Source of the DNA: Gemmatimonadota bacterium
GTDB lineage: Bacteria; Gemmatimonadota; Gemmatimonadetes; Longimicrobiales; RSA9
Assembly (NCBI GenBank): GCA_039715185.1
Contig: JBDLIA010000018.1
Location: 1-45,960, forward strand
DNA length: 45,960 nt
Direction of reading: 5' to 3'
Both the position numbers and the translations under genes were made by a program. Every line of letters starts with the position of its first letter. The stretch's first letter is position 1. Positions 28,410 to 41,165 of this stretch are shown here, piece by piece. The notes beneath the pieces are model-generated. The model made no database searches, had not been told where the DNA came from, and saw only the letters and a list, made by a program, of their open reading frames with translations.

Positions 28410-29549
28410 CTACTGCCCTTCCCGCGCGATGGCCACCGCGCGCTGCACGACCTCGTCCATCGACGTCGCTGCGCTGAACCCGGCGGCCTCCAGAATCGCC
28501 ACGCCCTCCTCCTCGTTGGTGCCCGTGAGGCGAATCACCAGCGGCACGCCGATGTCGATCTGGCCCGTCGCCTCCACGATACCGTTCGCCACGTCGTCGC
28601 AGCGCGTGATGCCGCCGAAGATGTTGAACAGGATCACCTGCACGTGGGGATCGCTGGCGATGATGCCCAGCGCGTCCACGACCTTCTGCGGGTTGGAGGA
28701 GCCGCCGATGTCCAGGAAGTTCGCCGGCTCGCCGCCGTAGTACTTGATCAGGTCCATGGTCGCCATGGCCAGCCCCGCGCCGTTCACCACCGCGCCGATG
28801 TCCCCGTCCAGCTTGATGTAGGTGAGGTTGGCTTCCCTGGCGCGGGTCTCCGCCGGAGGCTCGGAGGAGGCGTCGCGGAGCTCCTCGATGTCGGGCCTGC
28901 GGAAGAGCTCGTTGTCGTCAATGTTGAACTTCGCATCGATCGCCACCACGTCCCCCTCGGGGGTCGTGATCAGCGGGTTGATCTCGGCCAGCGACGCGCC
29001 CGCCGCGTTGAACGCCGTCCACAGCTGGCGCAGGATCCTGGCGCACGCGCGCTGCTGCTTGGGGTCGTCGTACAGCGACGCGGCGAGCCAGTACGCCTGG
29101 TGCGGGAGGAGTCCGTAGCGCGGGTCCACGGGTAGCTTGCGGATCGCGTCCGGGTTGGTCTCGGCTACCTCCTCGATGTCCACCCCGCCCTCGCGACTGA
29201 CCATGAACACCGGCCGCTTGCCGTCGCGGTCGACTATGACGCCCACGTACGCCTCGGTGGCGATGTCGGCCGCCTCGGCCACGAGGACCTTGTCCACCGT
29301 GAGGCCTTTGATGTCCATGCCGAGGATCGCGGCGGCATTGTCGGCGGCCTCGGCCGGATCGGCGGCCAGCTTGACGCCGCCCGCCTTGCCGCGGCCGCCC
29401 ACGTGCACCTGCGCCTTGACCACCACCATCCCGCCGATGGCGCGCGCGGCGGCCTCCGCCTCTGCCGGCGTTCGGGCGATCTGCCCCGGCGGCACCGGCA
29501 CGCCGTGGTCGCGCAGCAGGTCGCGCGCCTGGTACTCGTGTATGTTCAT
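28410..29549 (-). CDS. sucC: Succinyl-CoA synthetase beta subunit
   Basis: The beta subunit holds the ATP-grasp nucleotide site and the succinate site. It begins with the hallmark [12 protein letters not shown] and shows [18 protein letters not shown] near residue 45, INPLI and [11 protein letters not shown], and ends in [14 protein letters not shown] and a Gly-Thr-Asn motif. The 379 residues are normal. The ATG overlaps the arcC stop (ATGA), so carbamate kinase and sucCD are likely translated together. Confidence 0.97.
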   Translation of the reverse strand: MNIHEYQARDLLRDHGVPVPPGQIARTPAEAEAAARAIGGMVVVKAQVHVGGRGKAGGVKLAADPAEAADNAAAILGMDIKGLTVDKVLVAEAADIATEAYVGVIVDRDGKRPVFMVSREGGVDIEEVAETNPDAIRKLPVDPRYGLLPHQAYWLAASLYDDPKQQRACARILRQLWTAFNAAGASLAEINPLITTPEGDVVAIDAKFNIDDNELFRRPDIEELRDASSEPPAETRAREANLTYIKLDGDIGAVVNGAGLAMATMDLIKYYGGEPANFLDIGGSSNPQKVVDALGIIASDPHVQVILFNIFGGITRCDDVANGIVEATGQIDIGVPLVIRLTGTNEEEGVAILEAAGFSAATSMDEVVQRAVAIAREGQ

Positions 29550-30511
29550 TCGTTCTCCGCGATCGTCGTGCCAGCCGTCCCCTGCACGGCTTCGATTCCC
29601 TTGTCGAGCCGGGCGATCATCGCCCTCCTGCCCCCCTGCCTCACGAACTCGATCGCCGACTCGAGCTTGGGCCTCATCGAGCCCGCGCCCAACTCGCCGC
29701 TGGCGAGCATGTCGCGCGCCGCGTCCAGCCCCATGCGCCGAACGAGCCGGGCGCTCGGCGTGCCGAAGCCATCGTAGACGCCGTCCACGTTGGTCAGGAT
29801 GAGCAACTCGGACGCGTCGATGTCACACGCCAACACGGTGGCCGCCCGGTCCTTGTCCACGACCGCGTCCACGCCGTCCAGGCCCGCGTCGCCCCGAACG
29901 ACCGGAATGCCGCCGCCGCCGCACGCGATCACGATGGTGCCGGCCTGCACCAGGCGCCCGATCTGCTCGGACTCGATGATCTCCAGCGGCCGGGGCGAGG
30001 CCACCACCCGGCGCCAGCCGGCCGCGGTCTCGCGCACGCGCCACCCCAGCTCGGTCTCCAGCCGCTCGGCCTCGGCGCGCTCCAGCGCGCGCCCGATCGG
30101 CTTGACCGGCTCGAGAGACGCCGGGTCGTCCGGGTCCACCCGGACCTGGGTGATCACGGTCGACACGAGCCGGCGCACCCCGCGCCGCTTCAGCGCGTTC
30201 TGCAGAGACTGCTGGAGCATGTAGCCGATCCAGCCCGCGGTTCCCGCCACCAGCACCCCCAGCGGAAGCGGCGGGAGGCGATCGGCGGCGCACTCGTTGC
30301 GCAGCAGCGCGTCCCCGATCTGCGGGCCGTTGCCGTGCACGATCGCCACCTTCCAGCCCTCGCTCGCTAGCTCGACGACCGGCGCGAGGCTGTCGCGCGC
30401 GTGCGCGAACTGCTGGTGGATGTGCCCGCTCCCGCCGGCGGGCTGCAGCGCGTTCCCGCCCAGCGCGACGACGATCGTGCCTATGTCCTGACTTGGAGAA
30501 CGCGGCATCAT
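29546..30511 (-). CDS. arcC: Carbamate kinase
   Basis: Carbamate kinase makes ATP and carbamate from carbamoyl phosphate and ADP, usually in arginine or purine fermentation. The 321-residue amino-acid-kinase-fold protein shows VVALGGNAL near 14-22, VHGNGPQIGDAL, GTAGWIGYMLQQ, CGGGGIPVV and VVDKDRAA, and ends with a GSMRPKLES motif. Two adjacent ATG codons (30511, 30508) can serve as the start. No arcA or arcB (deiminase or transcarbamylase) is present, so its source of carbamoyl phosphate is unknown. It overlaps sucC by ATGA. Confidence 0.92.
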   Translation of the reverse strand: MMPRSPSQDIGTIVVALGGNALQPAGGSGHIHQQFAHARDSLAPVVELASEGWKVAIVHGNGPQIGDALLRNECAADRLPPLPLGVLVAGTAGWIGYMLQQSLQNALKRRGVRRLVSTVITQVRVDPDDPASLEPVKPIGRALERAEAERLETELGWRVRETAAGWRRVVASPRPLEIIESEQIGRLVQAGTIVIACGGGGIPVVRGDAGLDGVDAVVDKDRAATVLACDIDASELLILTNVDGVYDGFGTPSARLVRRMGLDAARDMLASGELGAGSMRPKLESAIEFVRQGGRRAMIARLDKGIEAVQGTAGTTIAENE

Positions 30512-30576
30512 AGGGCACGCCCCTGGGGCCAGCAACGCGCCGGGGGCGCGGCGCCCGGGACCCTCCTAGCGCGCAC

Positions 30577-33339
30577 CTACGGCTCCACCCCCGCTGACGC
30601 CGACCGCAGCAGCTCGCGCAGCTCCTCCCAGCGCGCTCCGAATCCCGCGAAGTCACCCGCTCGCAGCCGTTCGTCGGCCAGGTCGAGCAGCTCCAGCGCC
30701 TCCGCGGGCCAGGACCCCAGTTCGGTGGCGCCGGCGTCGGCGGTCAACGGCAGCGTCACTTCGCCCGAGCCGGATGTCACCGCGGCCAGCCCTTCCAGCG
30801 CGCGCCGCAGGTTGGTGTCCATGGACACGCTGCGGCCGTCGCTCACCACCACCTGCTCCAGGCGCGGAATGCGGCGCTCTTGGTCCTCGGAGGAGATGAA
30901 GAACGGCTGCACGTAGAGGAACGAGCTGCCCAGCGGGACGACCAGCATCTGCCCCAGGTCCACCTCGCTGCCGCGCTGGCGCCACAGCGACAGGCGCTCG
31001 GAGATGGCCGGGTCCTGCTCGGTCAGCGCGAGCACCTGGCCCGGTCCGGGGACGAGCTGGTCCCTGGGCAGCTCCAGCAGGACCAGCTCGGCGTACCTCG
31101 GCGGGTCGTTCCGCGCCACCAGCAGCGCGGTCATGTTCTCGCGGTCGCGCGCCACCAGCGGGACGCTGAGCAGGAACTCGGGCCGCTCGCCGGGCAGCGA
31201 CATCACGGCGAAATCGGGCCGGTAGGTCGAGCCACGGCCGTTGCCGCCCGCGACCGGGATCTGCCAGAAGTCGCGGCCCGCGTAGAAGGCCTCCGGGCTG
31301 TCCAGGTGGTAGGTGCCCAGGATCTCCGCCTGGGTCTTCAGATACAGCGGCGGGTAGCGCAGGTGCGGCCGCAGCGCGTCCGGCAGCTCTTCCTCGGGCC
31401 GGATCAGGCCCGGGAACACGCGCTGATAGGTCGCCACGAGCGGGTCCCCGGTACCCATGTCGTAGATCGCCACGTCCCCCGTCACGGCGTCGATAACGGC
31501 CTTGACGCTGTGGTTCAGGTAGCGGAAATCGCCCACGCCCTGGACGCGGTGGCGGCGCGCGATGGGATAGGAGCGCGTTGCGGAGTAGCCGTCGATGATC
31601 CAGTGGATGCGCCCCCCGCTGACGACCGCGTACGGGTCCGAATCCCATAGCATGAACGGCGCCAGCGTGCGTACGCGCTCGCCGATGGTGCGGCGGAACA
31701 GGATCCTGCTGTCGTCACTGACCTCGCCGGAGAAGAGCAGGTTCTTGTCGCCGAAGCGCCACGCGAACGCCGCCACGCGCAGGAACGACCCCAGCCGGAC
31801 GCCCTCCGGGTAGTCGACGCCCGCCTCCCCGGTGAACTCCTCTTCCCTGCCCGGCACCAGGATCACGTAGTCGCGCGTCGCTTCGCCGAAGAAGATGTCG
31901 GGGGTCTCCAGCCGCACTTCAGGCGGAGCGCCGGAAGCGCGCTGCACGGACGTCTCGGCGCCCTGCAGAGCGGCTCCCTGGGGCTGATTGCGCAACCACA
32001 GCACCGGCTCGCCTTCGGTGGTCTTCTGGGCGGCCGGGGTGACCACCGCACCGAGCCCCCGGATGTAGCGCGGATTCAGGCGCAGCGTCTGCCAGGTGCG
32101 CGCGTCCTCCGGCACCCCGGCCTGGTCCACCTCGCGCACCGCCACGGCCACCTGTCGCGGCGTCCCATCCGCGTCCACGTAACGCGCGAAATCGACGTCG
32201 AAGAAGCGGTCGTAGTCGTAGAAGGACTGGAGCTGATTGTACGCCGTGCGCAGCGGCTCGCGGTCCCACAGCGGCAGCGACGCCAGCTGTGGCGAGAGCT
32301 CGGCCAGCCGCGCCGGAGAGGTGGGCCGATAGGGCATCGTGCGCCGGTCCACTTCCGCGAGCCCGAACGCGCGCCGGGTGAACTCCAGGTTCCAGCGGAT
32401 GTAGGGCGTCTCGCGCGCCAGCTCGTTGGGCTCCACCGCGAACCTCTGAACCAGGGCGGGCGCCATGATCCCGCCCACCGCCATGCCGGCGACCAGCACG
32501 CCGCCGGCCACGAGCGGCGCCACCCAGCTGCGCCGTACCGCGCCCACCACGATCGCCACCGCGGTGACCAGGCTGAGCATGGCCAGCGCCTTGCGCGCCG
32601 GCAGGCGGACGCGCACGTCGGTGTAGCCGAGCGCGCCGCCGATCGCGTCCCCGTCCAGCAGGAGCTCGTACTGCCCGAGCCAGAAGCGCACGCCCATGAG
32701 GACGACCAGCGACGCGAGGATGCCCACGAGATGGAGCCGCGCCGGGTCGGACATGCGCACGCGGTTCTCCGCGAAGCTGACCGCACCCGCGAGCGCGTAC
32801 CCGGTGCCCGCCAGCATGCCGCTCCAGATGAGGATCAGCACCAGGTAGTCGATGACGCGAAGCTGCAGCGGCAGGGTGAACACGTAGTACGCCGCGTCGC
32901 GCGCGAAGAGCGGATCCTCCACGCCCCACGGCACGCGCCGGAACCACGCGAATACGTGCAGCGCGCTGCCGCCTCCGAACTGGAGCGCGGCCAGCCACCA
33001 GCCGGCCAGCACGGCAACGACCGAGATGCCCACGAGGACGACCCTGCGCGGGATCTGCTCGGAGATCTCGAGGTTGCCGAACCGGCGCCGGACGCGCACC
33101 GCACCGGCGTGCCGGCTCACCAGGAGCAGGTTGCCCAGGATGAGCGCCGCGCCGGCCGCGGCCGCCACGCCCTGGACCAGCACCGCGATGCGGATGCGGC
33201 TCCAGTACACCGACGCGTAGCCCAGCGAGGAGTGCCACAGCGCGTCCGTGTAGACGCTCGATACGGCGCTCAGGCTGGCGAGCCCGACGAGCAGGGCCAG
33301 CCCCACCAGCAGCGCTCCGCGCCCCGGCCTCCACTTCAT
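30577..33339 (-). CDS. UPF0182 (COG1615) membrane protein
   Basis: This 920-residue protein of uncharacterised family UPF0182 occurs in actinobacteria, cyanobacteria and some other phyla. Its N-terminal third has about seven membrane segments (roughly residues 1-310). The large soluble part contains the family segments NPRYIRGLGAVVTPA, WIIDGYSATRSYPIA, FRYLNHSVKAVIDAVTGDV and ILGTYHLDSPEAFYAGRDFWQIP. The function is unknown. It overlaps the phosphomutase gene upstream by ATGA and lies 65 bp before arcC, in a gap with no clear terminator. Confidence 0.9.
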   Translation of the reverse strand: MKWRPGRGALLVGLALLVGLASLSAVSSVYTDALWHSSLGYASVYWSRIRIAVLVQGVAAAAGAALILGNLLLVSRHAGAVRVRRRFGNLEISEQIPRRVVLVGISVVAVLAGWWLAALQFGGGSALHVFAWFRRVPWGVEDPLFARDAAYYVFTLPLQLRVIDYLVLILIWSGMLAGTGYALAGAVSFAENRVRMSDPARLHLVGILASLVVLMGVRFWLGQYELLLDGDAIGGALGYTDVRVRLPARKALAMLSLVTAVAIVVGAVRRSWVAPLVAGGVLVAGMAVGGIMAPALVQRFAVEPNELARETPYIRWNLEFTRRAFGLAEVDRRTMPYRPTSPARLAELSPQLASLPLWDREPLRTAYNQLQSFYDYDRFFDVDFARYVDADGTPRQVAVAVREVDQAGVPEDARTWQTLRLNPRYIRGLGAVVTPAAQKTTEGEPVLWLRNQPQGAALQGAETSVQRASGAPPEVRLETPDIFFGEATRDYVILVPGREEEFTGEAGVDYPEGVRLGSFLRVAAFAWRFGDKNLLFSGEVSDDSRILFRRTIGERVRTLAPFMLWDSDPYAVVSGGRIHWIIDGYSATRSYPIARRHRVQGVGDFRYLNHSVKAVIDAVTGDVAIYDMGTGDPLVATYQRVFPGLIRPEEELPDALRPHLRYPPLYLKTQAEILGTYHLDSPEAFYAGRDFWQIPVAGGNGRGSTYRPDFAVMSLPGERPEFLLSVPLVARDRENMTALLVARNDPPRYAELVLLELPRDQLVPGPGQVLALTEQDPAISERLSLWRQRGSEVDLGQMLVVPLGSSFLYVQPFFISSEDQERRIPRLEQVVVSDGRSVSMDTNLRRALEGLAAVTSGSGEVTLPLTADAGATELGSWPAEALELLDLADERLRAGDFAGFGARWEELRELLRSASAGVEP

Positions 33340-34709
33340 GGTAGCGTCACGCCCTGGTCGCGCAGCCAGCCCTCCATCTCGGACCTGATGCGCGCCAGCT
33401 CGTCCTCATCCTCGGCCTCGTAGCGCGCCACCAGGACCGGCTGCGTGTTCGACGCCCGCAGCAGCCCCCAGCCGTTGCCGAAGGTCACGCGCGCGCCGTC
33501 CACGTCCACCACCTCGTGGTCTCGCTTGAAGTGCGCGACCGCTCGCTCGACCAGCGCGAACTTCTCCTCCTCGGGGACGTCGATGCGGATCTCGGGGGTC
33601 GACGCGTAGGCCGGAAACGCGTCCAGCCGCGCCGACAGCGGCGCCTCCGAGCGGGACACGAGCTCGATCAGGCGGCACGCAGCGTAGGGCGCATCGTCGA
33701 AGCCGTAGTACCTGTCGGCGAAGCAGATGTGGCCGGACAACTCGCCGGCGAGGGGGGCCCCGGTCTCCTTCATCTTCTCCTTCATCAGCGAATGGCCGGT
33801 CTTCCACATGATCGGCCGCCCGCCCTTGGCCTCGAACACCTCGGCGAGCGCTTTCGAGCACTTCACGTCGAAGATCATCTGCGCGCCGGGGCCGTTCCGC
33901 TCCAGCACGTCCAGCCCGAACAGCAGGAGCAGGATGTCGCCGCGGATGATGCGCCCGCGTTCGTCGACGGCGCCCACGCGATCCGCGTCTCCGTCGAATG
34001 CTACCCCCAGGTCCGCGCCGCGTGCGCGCACCTCCGCGATGAGGTCGACCAGGTTCTCGTCGACCACCGGATCGGGGTGGTGATTGGGGAAGGTGCCGTC
34101 CGAGTCGCAGAACAGCGAGATCACCTCCGCGCCGATGCGCTCGAGCAGGGCCACCGCCACCAGGCTACCCGTGCCGTTGCCGCAGTCCACCACCACGCGC
34201 ACGGGGCGCTTCAGCGAGAAGCGACCCGCCACGTCGTCGATGTAGTCATCCAGGATCGACTCGCGCCGCTCGCTGCCCTCGCCCGCGCTGAAATCGGCCT
34301 CCACGATGCGGCGGCGCAGGTCCTGGATGGCGGGTCCGTACACCGACCGGCCGCCCAGCACCATCTTGAAGCCGTTGTACTCGGGCGGGTTGTGCGACCC
34401 GGTGATCTGCAGCCCGCCGTCGGCGCCGAAGCGCTGCACCGCCCAGTAAAGCGTGGGCGTGGGCACCGTGGACACGCCGACGACGTCCGCACCGGCGGCG
34501 AGCATGCCGCGCGCCGCGCCCGCGGCCAGGTCCGGAGAGCTGGGCCGGTTGTCGTGTCCGAGCGCGAGCAGCGGCGTGCGGCCCGGCGCGCGGCTCACGG
34601 CCTCCGACCCCAGCGCACGACCTATCGCTTCCGCCACCCCCGGATCCAGATCCTCGCCTACCACGCCGCGAATGTCGTACTCGCGAAAGATGTGCCGGTT
34701 GGGTCCCAT
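33336..34709 (-). CDS. Phosphomannomutase/phosphoglucomutase
   Basis: This alpha-D-phosphohexomutase interconverts 6-phospho and 1-phospho sugars, feeding GDP-mannose or glucose-1-P pathways. The ATG at 34709 gives 457 residues. The phosphoserine Ser105 lies in TGSHNPPEYNG, and the metal site is DGDADR (239-244). The sugar-binding GELSGH and the C-terminal phosphate-binding RASNTQP follow. It resembles AlgC/ManB. GDP-mannose is the substrate of Gmd encoded at the other end of the window, but no direct link is shown. The open frame continues upstream into nuoN as a shadow. Confidence 0.92.
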   Translation of the reverse strand: MGPNRHIFREYDIRGVVGEDLDPGVAEAIGRALGSEAVSRAPGRTPLLALGHDNRPSSPDLAAGAARGMLAAGADVVGVSTVPTPTLYWAVQRFGADGGLQITGSHNPPEYNGFKMVLGGRSVYGPAIQDLRRRIVEADFSAGEGSERRESILDDYIDDVAGRFSLKRPVRVVVDCGNGTGSLVAVALLERIGAEVISLFCDSDGTFPNHHPDPVVDENLVDLIAEVRARGADLGVAFDGDADRVGAVDERGRIIRGDILLLLFGLDVLERNGPGAQMIFDVKCSKALAEVFEAKGGRPIMWKTGHSLMKEKMKETGAPLAGELSGHICFADRYYGFDDAPYAACRLIELVSRSEAPLSARLDAFPAYASTPEIRIDVPEEEKFALVERAVAHFKRDHEVVDVDGARVTFGNGWGLLRASNTQPVLVARYEAEDEDELARIRSEMEGWLRDQGVTLP

Positions 34710-34744
34710 GATGCTCCGACTGTGGAAGGAGGCGGTCAACCGCG

Positions 34745-36250
34745 TCAGGGAGCGGCGGCGCCCGCGACCGCCGCGGACGGTCCGCCCAGCGCGGTCGCGC
34801 CGGCGCTGGCGAGGTCCAGGAGCGCGGCGGGGAACAGCCCCGCGGCGAGCACGCCGAGCGCGCATACGGCCAGCACCGCGACCACGCCCAAGGGGATCCG
34901 CAGCGGCGCCCGGGCGCCCCCCTCGGCCGGGTCGTGGAACCACATGTGCCAGGCCACGCGCAGGTAGTACCAGTAGGACACCAGCGACGTCAGCACGAGC
35001 ACTATGGCCAGCGCCAGCAGGCCACGCTCCACCGCCGCGCGCAGGATGTAGAGCTTGCCGATGAATCCGCCCGTCAAGGGAAAGCCCGCCAGCGAGAGCA
35101 GGAAGATGGTCATGGCGATGGCCAGCGCCGGCTTGCGCCACGCCAGCCCGCTGTACTCGCCTATGCCCATGCGCGCCTCGCCCAGGCCGGCGACCGTCAT
35201 CACCACCGCGAAAGCGCCCACGTTCATCAGCGTGTAGACCGACAGATAGAACAGGAACGCGGCGGCGCCCACGTCGGTGCCCGCGGCGACCGCCACGAGC
35301 AGGTAGCCGGCGTGCGCGATGCTCGAGTACGCGAGCAGGCGCTTCACGTTGTCCTGCGCCAGCGCGACCAGGTTGGCGCCGACCATCGTCAGCATCGCCA
35401 GCCAGAACGCCAGCTGTCCCCACGTGGCGTACATGCCCGGGAAAGCCGTGAGCAGCACCCGCACGAGCGCCGCAAAGGCGGCCGCCTTCACCGCCGCCGC
35501 CATGAACGCGGTGATGGGAGTAGGCGCCCCCTCGTAGGCGTCGGGCGTCCACATGTGGAACGGCACCGCGGCGATCTTGAAGCCGAAGCCCACCAGCAGC
35601 AGCGCCAGCCCAACGGTGACGAGCGGGCCCCCGCCGTCCGCCAGGATGTCCCCCAGCCGCACCAGGTTCACGGTGCCGGTGCCGCCGTAGATCATGGCGA
35701 CGCCGAACAGCAGGAACGCGCTCGAGAACGCGCCCAGCAGGAAGTACTTGAGCCCGGCCTCGGCCGAGCGCTGGTCGCGCCGGTTGGCCGCGGTGAGCAC
35801 GTACACCGCGATCGACAGCAGCTCCAGGCCCAGGAAGATGACTATCAGGTCGCGCGACCCGGCGAACACCATCATGCCCACCGTGGCGAAGAGCACCAGC
35901 GCGTACAGCTCGCCCAGGTGCATGCCGTTCTCTTCCAGGTAGCGCGGCGCCATGCCAAGGAACAGCGCCACCGCGAGCAGGAACAGCGCGTTGGAGAACA
36001 CCCGGAACGAATCCAGCGCGATCATCCCGGTGGCGTCCGCCTCCTGGAGCCCGAGCAGCCACAGGTTGGCCGCGAACGCCGCGGCCACGCCCAACCCGGC
36101 GAGCGCCGGGATCAGGCGAGACGAGGGCCGGCTCGCGTCGCCCTTCTGGAACACGTCCACCAGCAGCACGATCATCGCCGCCGCGCTCAGGACCAGCTCG
36201 GGTAGCAGCACCCACGCGTAGTCCACGGCCGACGCGTAGTCGATCATCAC
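34745..36250 (-). CDS. nuoN: NADH-quinone oxidoreductase subunit N
   Basis: NuoN is one of three antiporter-like proton-pumping subunits of complex I in the cytoplasmic membrane. The 501 residues carry about 13-14 hydrophobic segments, with family features such as the FKIAAVPFHMWTPDAYEGAPTPITAFMA stretch and KRLLAYSSIAHAGYLLV. It is the last nuo gene here. Its ATG overlaps the nuoM stop (ATGA), and 35 bp separate it from the phosphomutase gene that follows. Confidence 0.97.
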   Translation of the reverse strand: MMIDYASAVDYAWVLLPELVLSAAAMIVLLVDVFQKGDASRPSSRLIPALAGLGVAAAFAANLWLLGLQEADATGMIALDSFRVFSNALFLLAVALFLGMAPRYLEENGMHLGELYALVLFATVGMMVFAGSRDLIVIFLGLELLSIAVYVLTAANRRDQRSAEAGLKYFLLGAFSSAFLLFGVAMIYGGTGTVNLVRLGDILADGGGPLVTVGLALLLVGFGFKIAAVPFHMWTPDAYEGAPTPITAFMAAAVKAAAFAALVRVLLTAFPGMYATWGQLAFWLAMLTMVGANLVALAQDNVKRLLAYSSIAHAGYLLVAVAAGTDVGAAAFLFYLSVYTLMNVGAFAVVMTVAGLGEARMGIGEYSGLAWRKPALAIAMTIFLLSLAGFPLTGGFIGKLYILRAAVERGLLALAIVLVLTSLVSYWYYLRVAWHMWFHDPAEGGARAPLRIPLGVVAVLAVCALGVLAAGLFPAALLDLASAGATALGGPSAAVAGAAAP

Positions 36251-37832
36251 GGCGCGTCCTCCTCGTGCGCGCGGTCGACCGCGGCGGGCTCCACTTCGGC
36301 CAGCTCGATCACGACCACCTCACCCGGCGCAGCCGCGATGGGCGCCACCAGCCTTTGCGCCTGGACGCGCTCCACCACGGACTCGACGGAGGTCTCCATG
36401 CGGCGCAGGAACGGACCCGGCTGGACGCCCATCCAGATCATCAGCGCGAGCAGCGGCGCCAGCACGACCGCCTCACGCGGGCTCAGATCCAGCAGCCGCT
36501 CGTTGTCCGGGTCGTCCACCGCGTTGAAGAAGATCCGCTGGACCATCGGCAGCATGTAGTAGGCAGCGAAGATCACGCCGAGGCCCGCCACCACGGCCAC
36601 GAAGGGGTGCGTCTCGAAGGTCCCCAGCAGCGCCAGGAACTCACCCACGAAGCCGCTCGTCCCGGGCACGCCGATGCTCGCGAGCGCGGTGATCACGAAC
36701 GCCGTGGCGAGCATGGGCGTCACCGCGGCCAAGCCGCCGTAGGCCTCGATCAGGCGCGTGTGGCGGCGCTCGTAGAGCATCCCCAGCAGGAGGAACATCG
36801 CCCCCGTGGCCACGCCGTGGGAGAGCATCACGATCATCGCGCCCTGCAGCCCGTTCACGGTGAGCGCGAACACGCCGATCACCACGAAGCCCATGTGCGC
36901 CACGGAGGTGTAGGCGATCAGCTTCTTGGCGTCCGGCTGCACCGCGGCCACCCACGCCGCGTACAGGATGCCGATCACCCCGAGCACCATCACCACGCTC
37001 ACCACGTCGGGGTGCGTCGAGGCCAGCGGGAAGAACGGCAGCAGGAACCGCACGAAGCCGTACGTCCCCATCTTCAGCAGCACCGCGGCCAGGATGACCG
37101 AGCCGGGCGTGGGGGCCTCCACATGCGCGTCGGGCAGCCAGGTGTGGAAGGGGAACAGCGGCACCTTGATGGCGAACGCCAACGCGAACGCCGAGAACAG
37201 CCAGAGCTGCTCCTTCAGCGTGAGCGGCACCTGCAGCAGATCCACGTAAGCGAAGGACGGAGCACCGGTTAGAGCCTGGTACTTGAAGAACAAGTAGAGG
37301 ATGCCCACCAGCATCAGCAGCGAGCCCGCGGCCGTGAACAGGAAGAACTTGATGGCCGCGTAGACCCGCCGCTCGCCGCCCCAGACGCCGATGATCAGGT
37401 ACATCGGCACCAGCACCAGCTCCCAGAACACGAAGAAGAGGAACACGTCCAGCGCGACGAACACGCCCACGACCCCCGTCTCCAGCAGGAGCATCATCGC
37501 GTAGAAGGTCTTTTCCTTCTTCTGGATGTAGCGGAAAGAACCGAGCGTGGTGATGGGAAACAGCAGCGTCGTGAGCAGCACCAGCAGCACGCTGATCCCG
37601 TCCACGCCCACCGAGTAGGAGATGCCCCAGGCGGGGATCCACTCGGCCGCGCTCCGGAACTGGAATCCGTCGACGCCCGCGGCGAACGAGAACCACAGCG
37701 GCAGCGACACGACGAACTCCGCCGCGCCCGCCGCCAGCGCCACGTACTTGGCCCAGCGCGGCGGCGCCAGGACCACCGCGAGCATGCCCGCCACGGGAAT
37801 CACGAGCAGCGCGTTGAGCACCCAGCCTCCCG

Positions 37833-37836
<4 letters not shown>
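36247..37836 (-). CDS. nuoM: NADH-quinone oxidoreductase subunit M
   Basis: This antiporter-like subunit of complex I has 529 residues from the ATG at 37836, overlapping the nuoL stop (ATGA). The conserved Glu in the FFVFWELVLVPMYLIIG helix and the Lys in the KVPLFPFHTWLPDAHVEAPTPGS helix are present, as expected for proton transfer. The C-terminus (about 480-529) is longer and more acidic than usual. The frame extends upstream to 38073 over nuoL, which is not used. Confidence 0.97.
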
Positions 37837-39866
<2,030 letters not shown>

Positions 39867-39870
39867 CGGG

Positions 39871-40170
39871 TCACCAGCGCAGCACGTTGATGCGGTCCAG
39901 GTCCACGGTCTCCCGCAGCCGGAAGATGGAGATCACGATCGCCAGCCCCACCGCGGCCTCGGCGGCGGCCACCGAGATCACGAAGAACACGAACACCTGG
40001 CCGTCGATCCCCAGCGTCCGCGAGAACGCCACGAACGCCAGGTTGCCCGCGTTGAGCATGAGCTCGACGCACATGAAGACGATGATCGCGTTGCGGCGCA
40101 CGAGCACGCCCGCGACGCCTATCACGAACAGGAACGCGGCCAGGATCAGCGAGTGCTCGACGAGGGCCAC
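39871..40170 (-). CDS. nuoK: NADH-quinone oxidoreductase subunit K
   Basis: This small 99-residue membrane subunit has three helices and is homologous to MrpC. The conserved membrane Glu of the second helix sits in [20 protein letters not shown], and the third-helix region [17 protein letters not shown] has the second Glu. The start directly follows the nuoJ stop with no gap. Confidence 0.97.
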   Translation of the reverse strand: MALVEHSLILAAFLFVIGVAGVLVRRNAIIVFMCVELMLNAGNLAFVAFSRTLGIDGQVFVFFVISVAAAEAAVGLAIVISIFRLRETVDLDRINVLRW

Positions 40171-40667
<497 letters not shown>

Positions 40668-40671
<4 letters not shown>

Positions 40672-41165
40672 TCGGACGCCGGGTCGGCCGGATCCCACAG
40701 CGCCGTCACGTCGTGGTCCTGGGCCATCAGCCGGTCCAGGTCGTAGACGAAGCGCTCGCGCGTGTACTCGGCGTTCTCGTAGTCCTGCCCCACGTGGATC
40801 GCCTCCACCGGGCAGACCTCCTGGCACATGCCGCAGAAGATGCAGCGGAACTCGTCGATCTCGTAGACGATGGGATAGCGGTTGCCCTGGTCGTCCTCGC
40901 CGGGCACGAGCCGGATGCAGTTGGCCGGGCAAATCGTGGGGCACAGCCCGCACGCCACGCACTTGGGCCGGCCGTCGGCGTGCACCTCCATGCGGTGCGT
41001 GCCGCGCCAGCGCGGCGCCAGCTCCGGCTTCTCGTCCGGGTACTGGAGCGTGACGTGGTCGGTGTCGATCAGGTGCCGGAAGGTCAGCGCCATGCCCTTG
41101 AGCGCGGCGCGCATGTACGACGTGCCCCGCTCGGGGCGCTTCAGGACCTTGGTGCGAATCGCCAT
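40668..41165 (-). CDS. nuoI: NADH-quinone oxidoreductase subunit I (two 4Fe-4S clusters)
   Basis: NuoI carries electrons through clusters N6a and N6b toward quinone. The ATG at 41165 has a GGAGG ribosome binding site 9 nt upstream and gives 165 residues. Two ferredoxin motifs, CVACGLCPTICP and CIFCGMCQEVCP, are intact. The start sits in the nuoH stop (TGATG). A longer frame to 41546 is a shadow of nuoH. Confidence 0.97.

Noticed and set aside
30544-30556. GGGCGC-G-GCGCCC palindrome between arcC and the UPF0182 gene
   Set aside because: The loop is too short, there is no T-tract, and such GC palindromes are expected by chance in this base composition.
34710-36215. Upstream extension of the phosphomutase reading frame into nuoN
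   Set aside because: The extension has no mutase homology and lies over a well-supported nuoN. The ATG at 34709 gives the normal family N-terminus.
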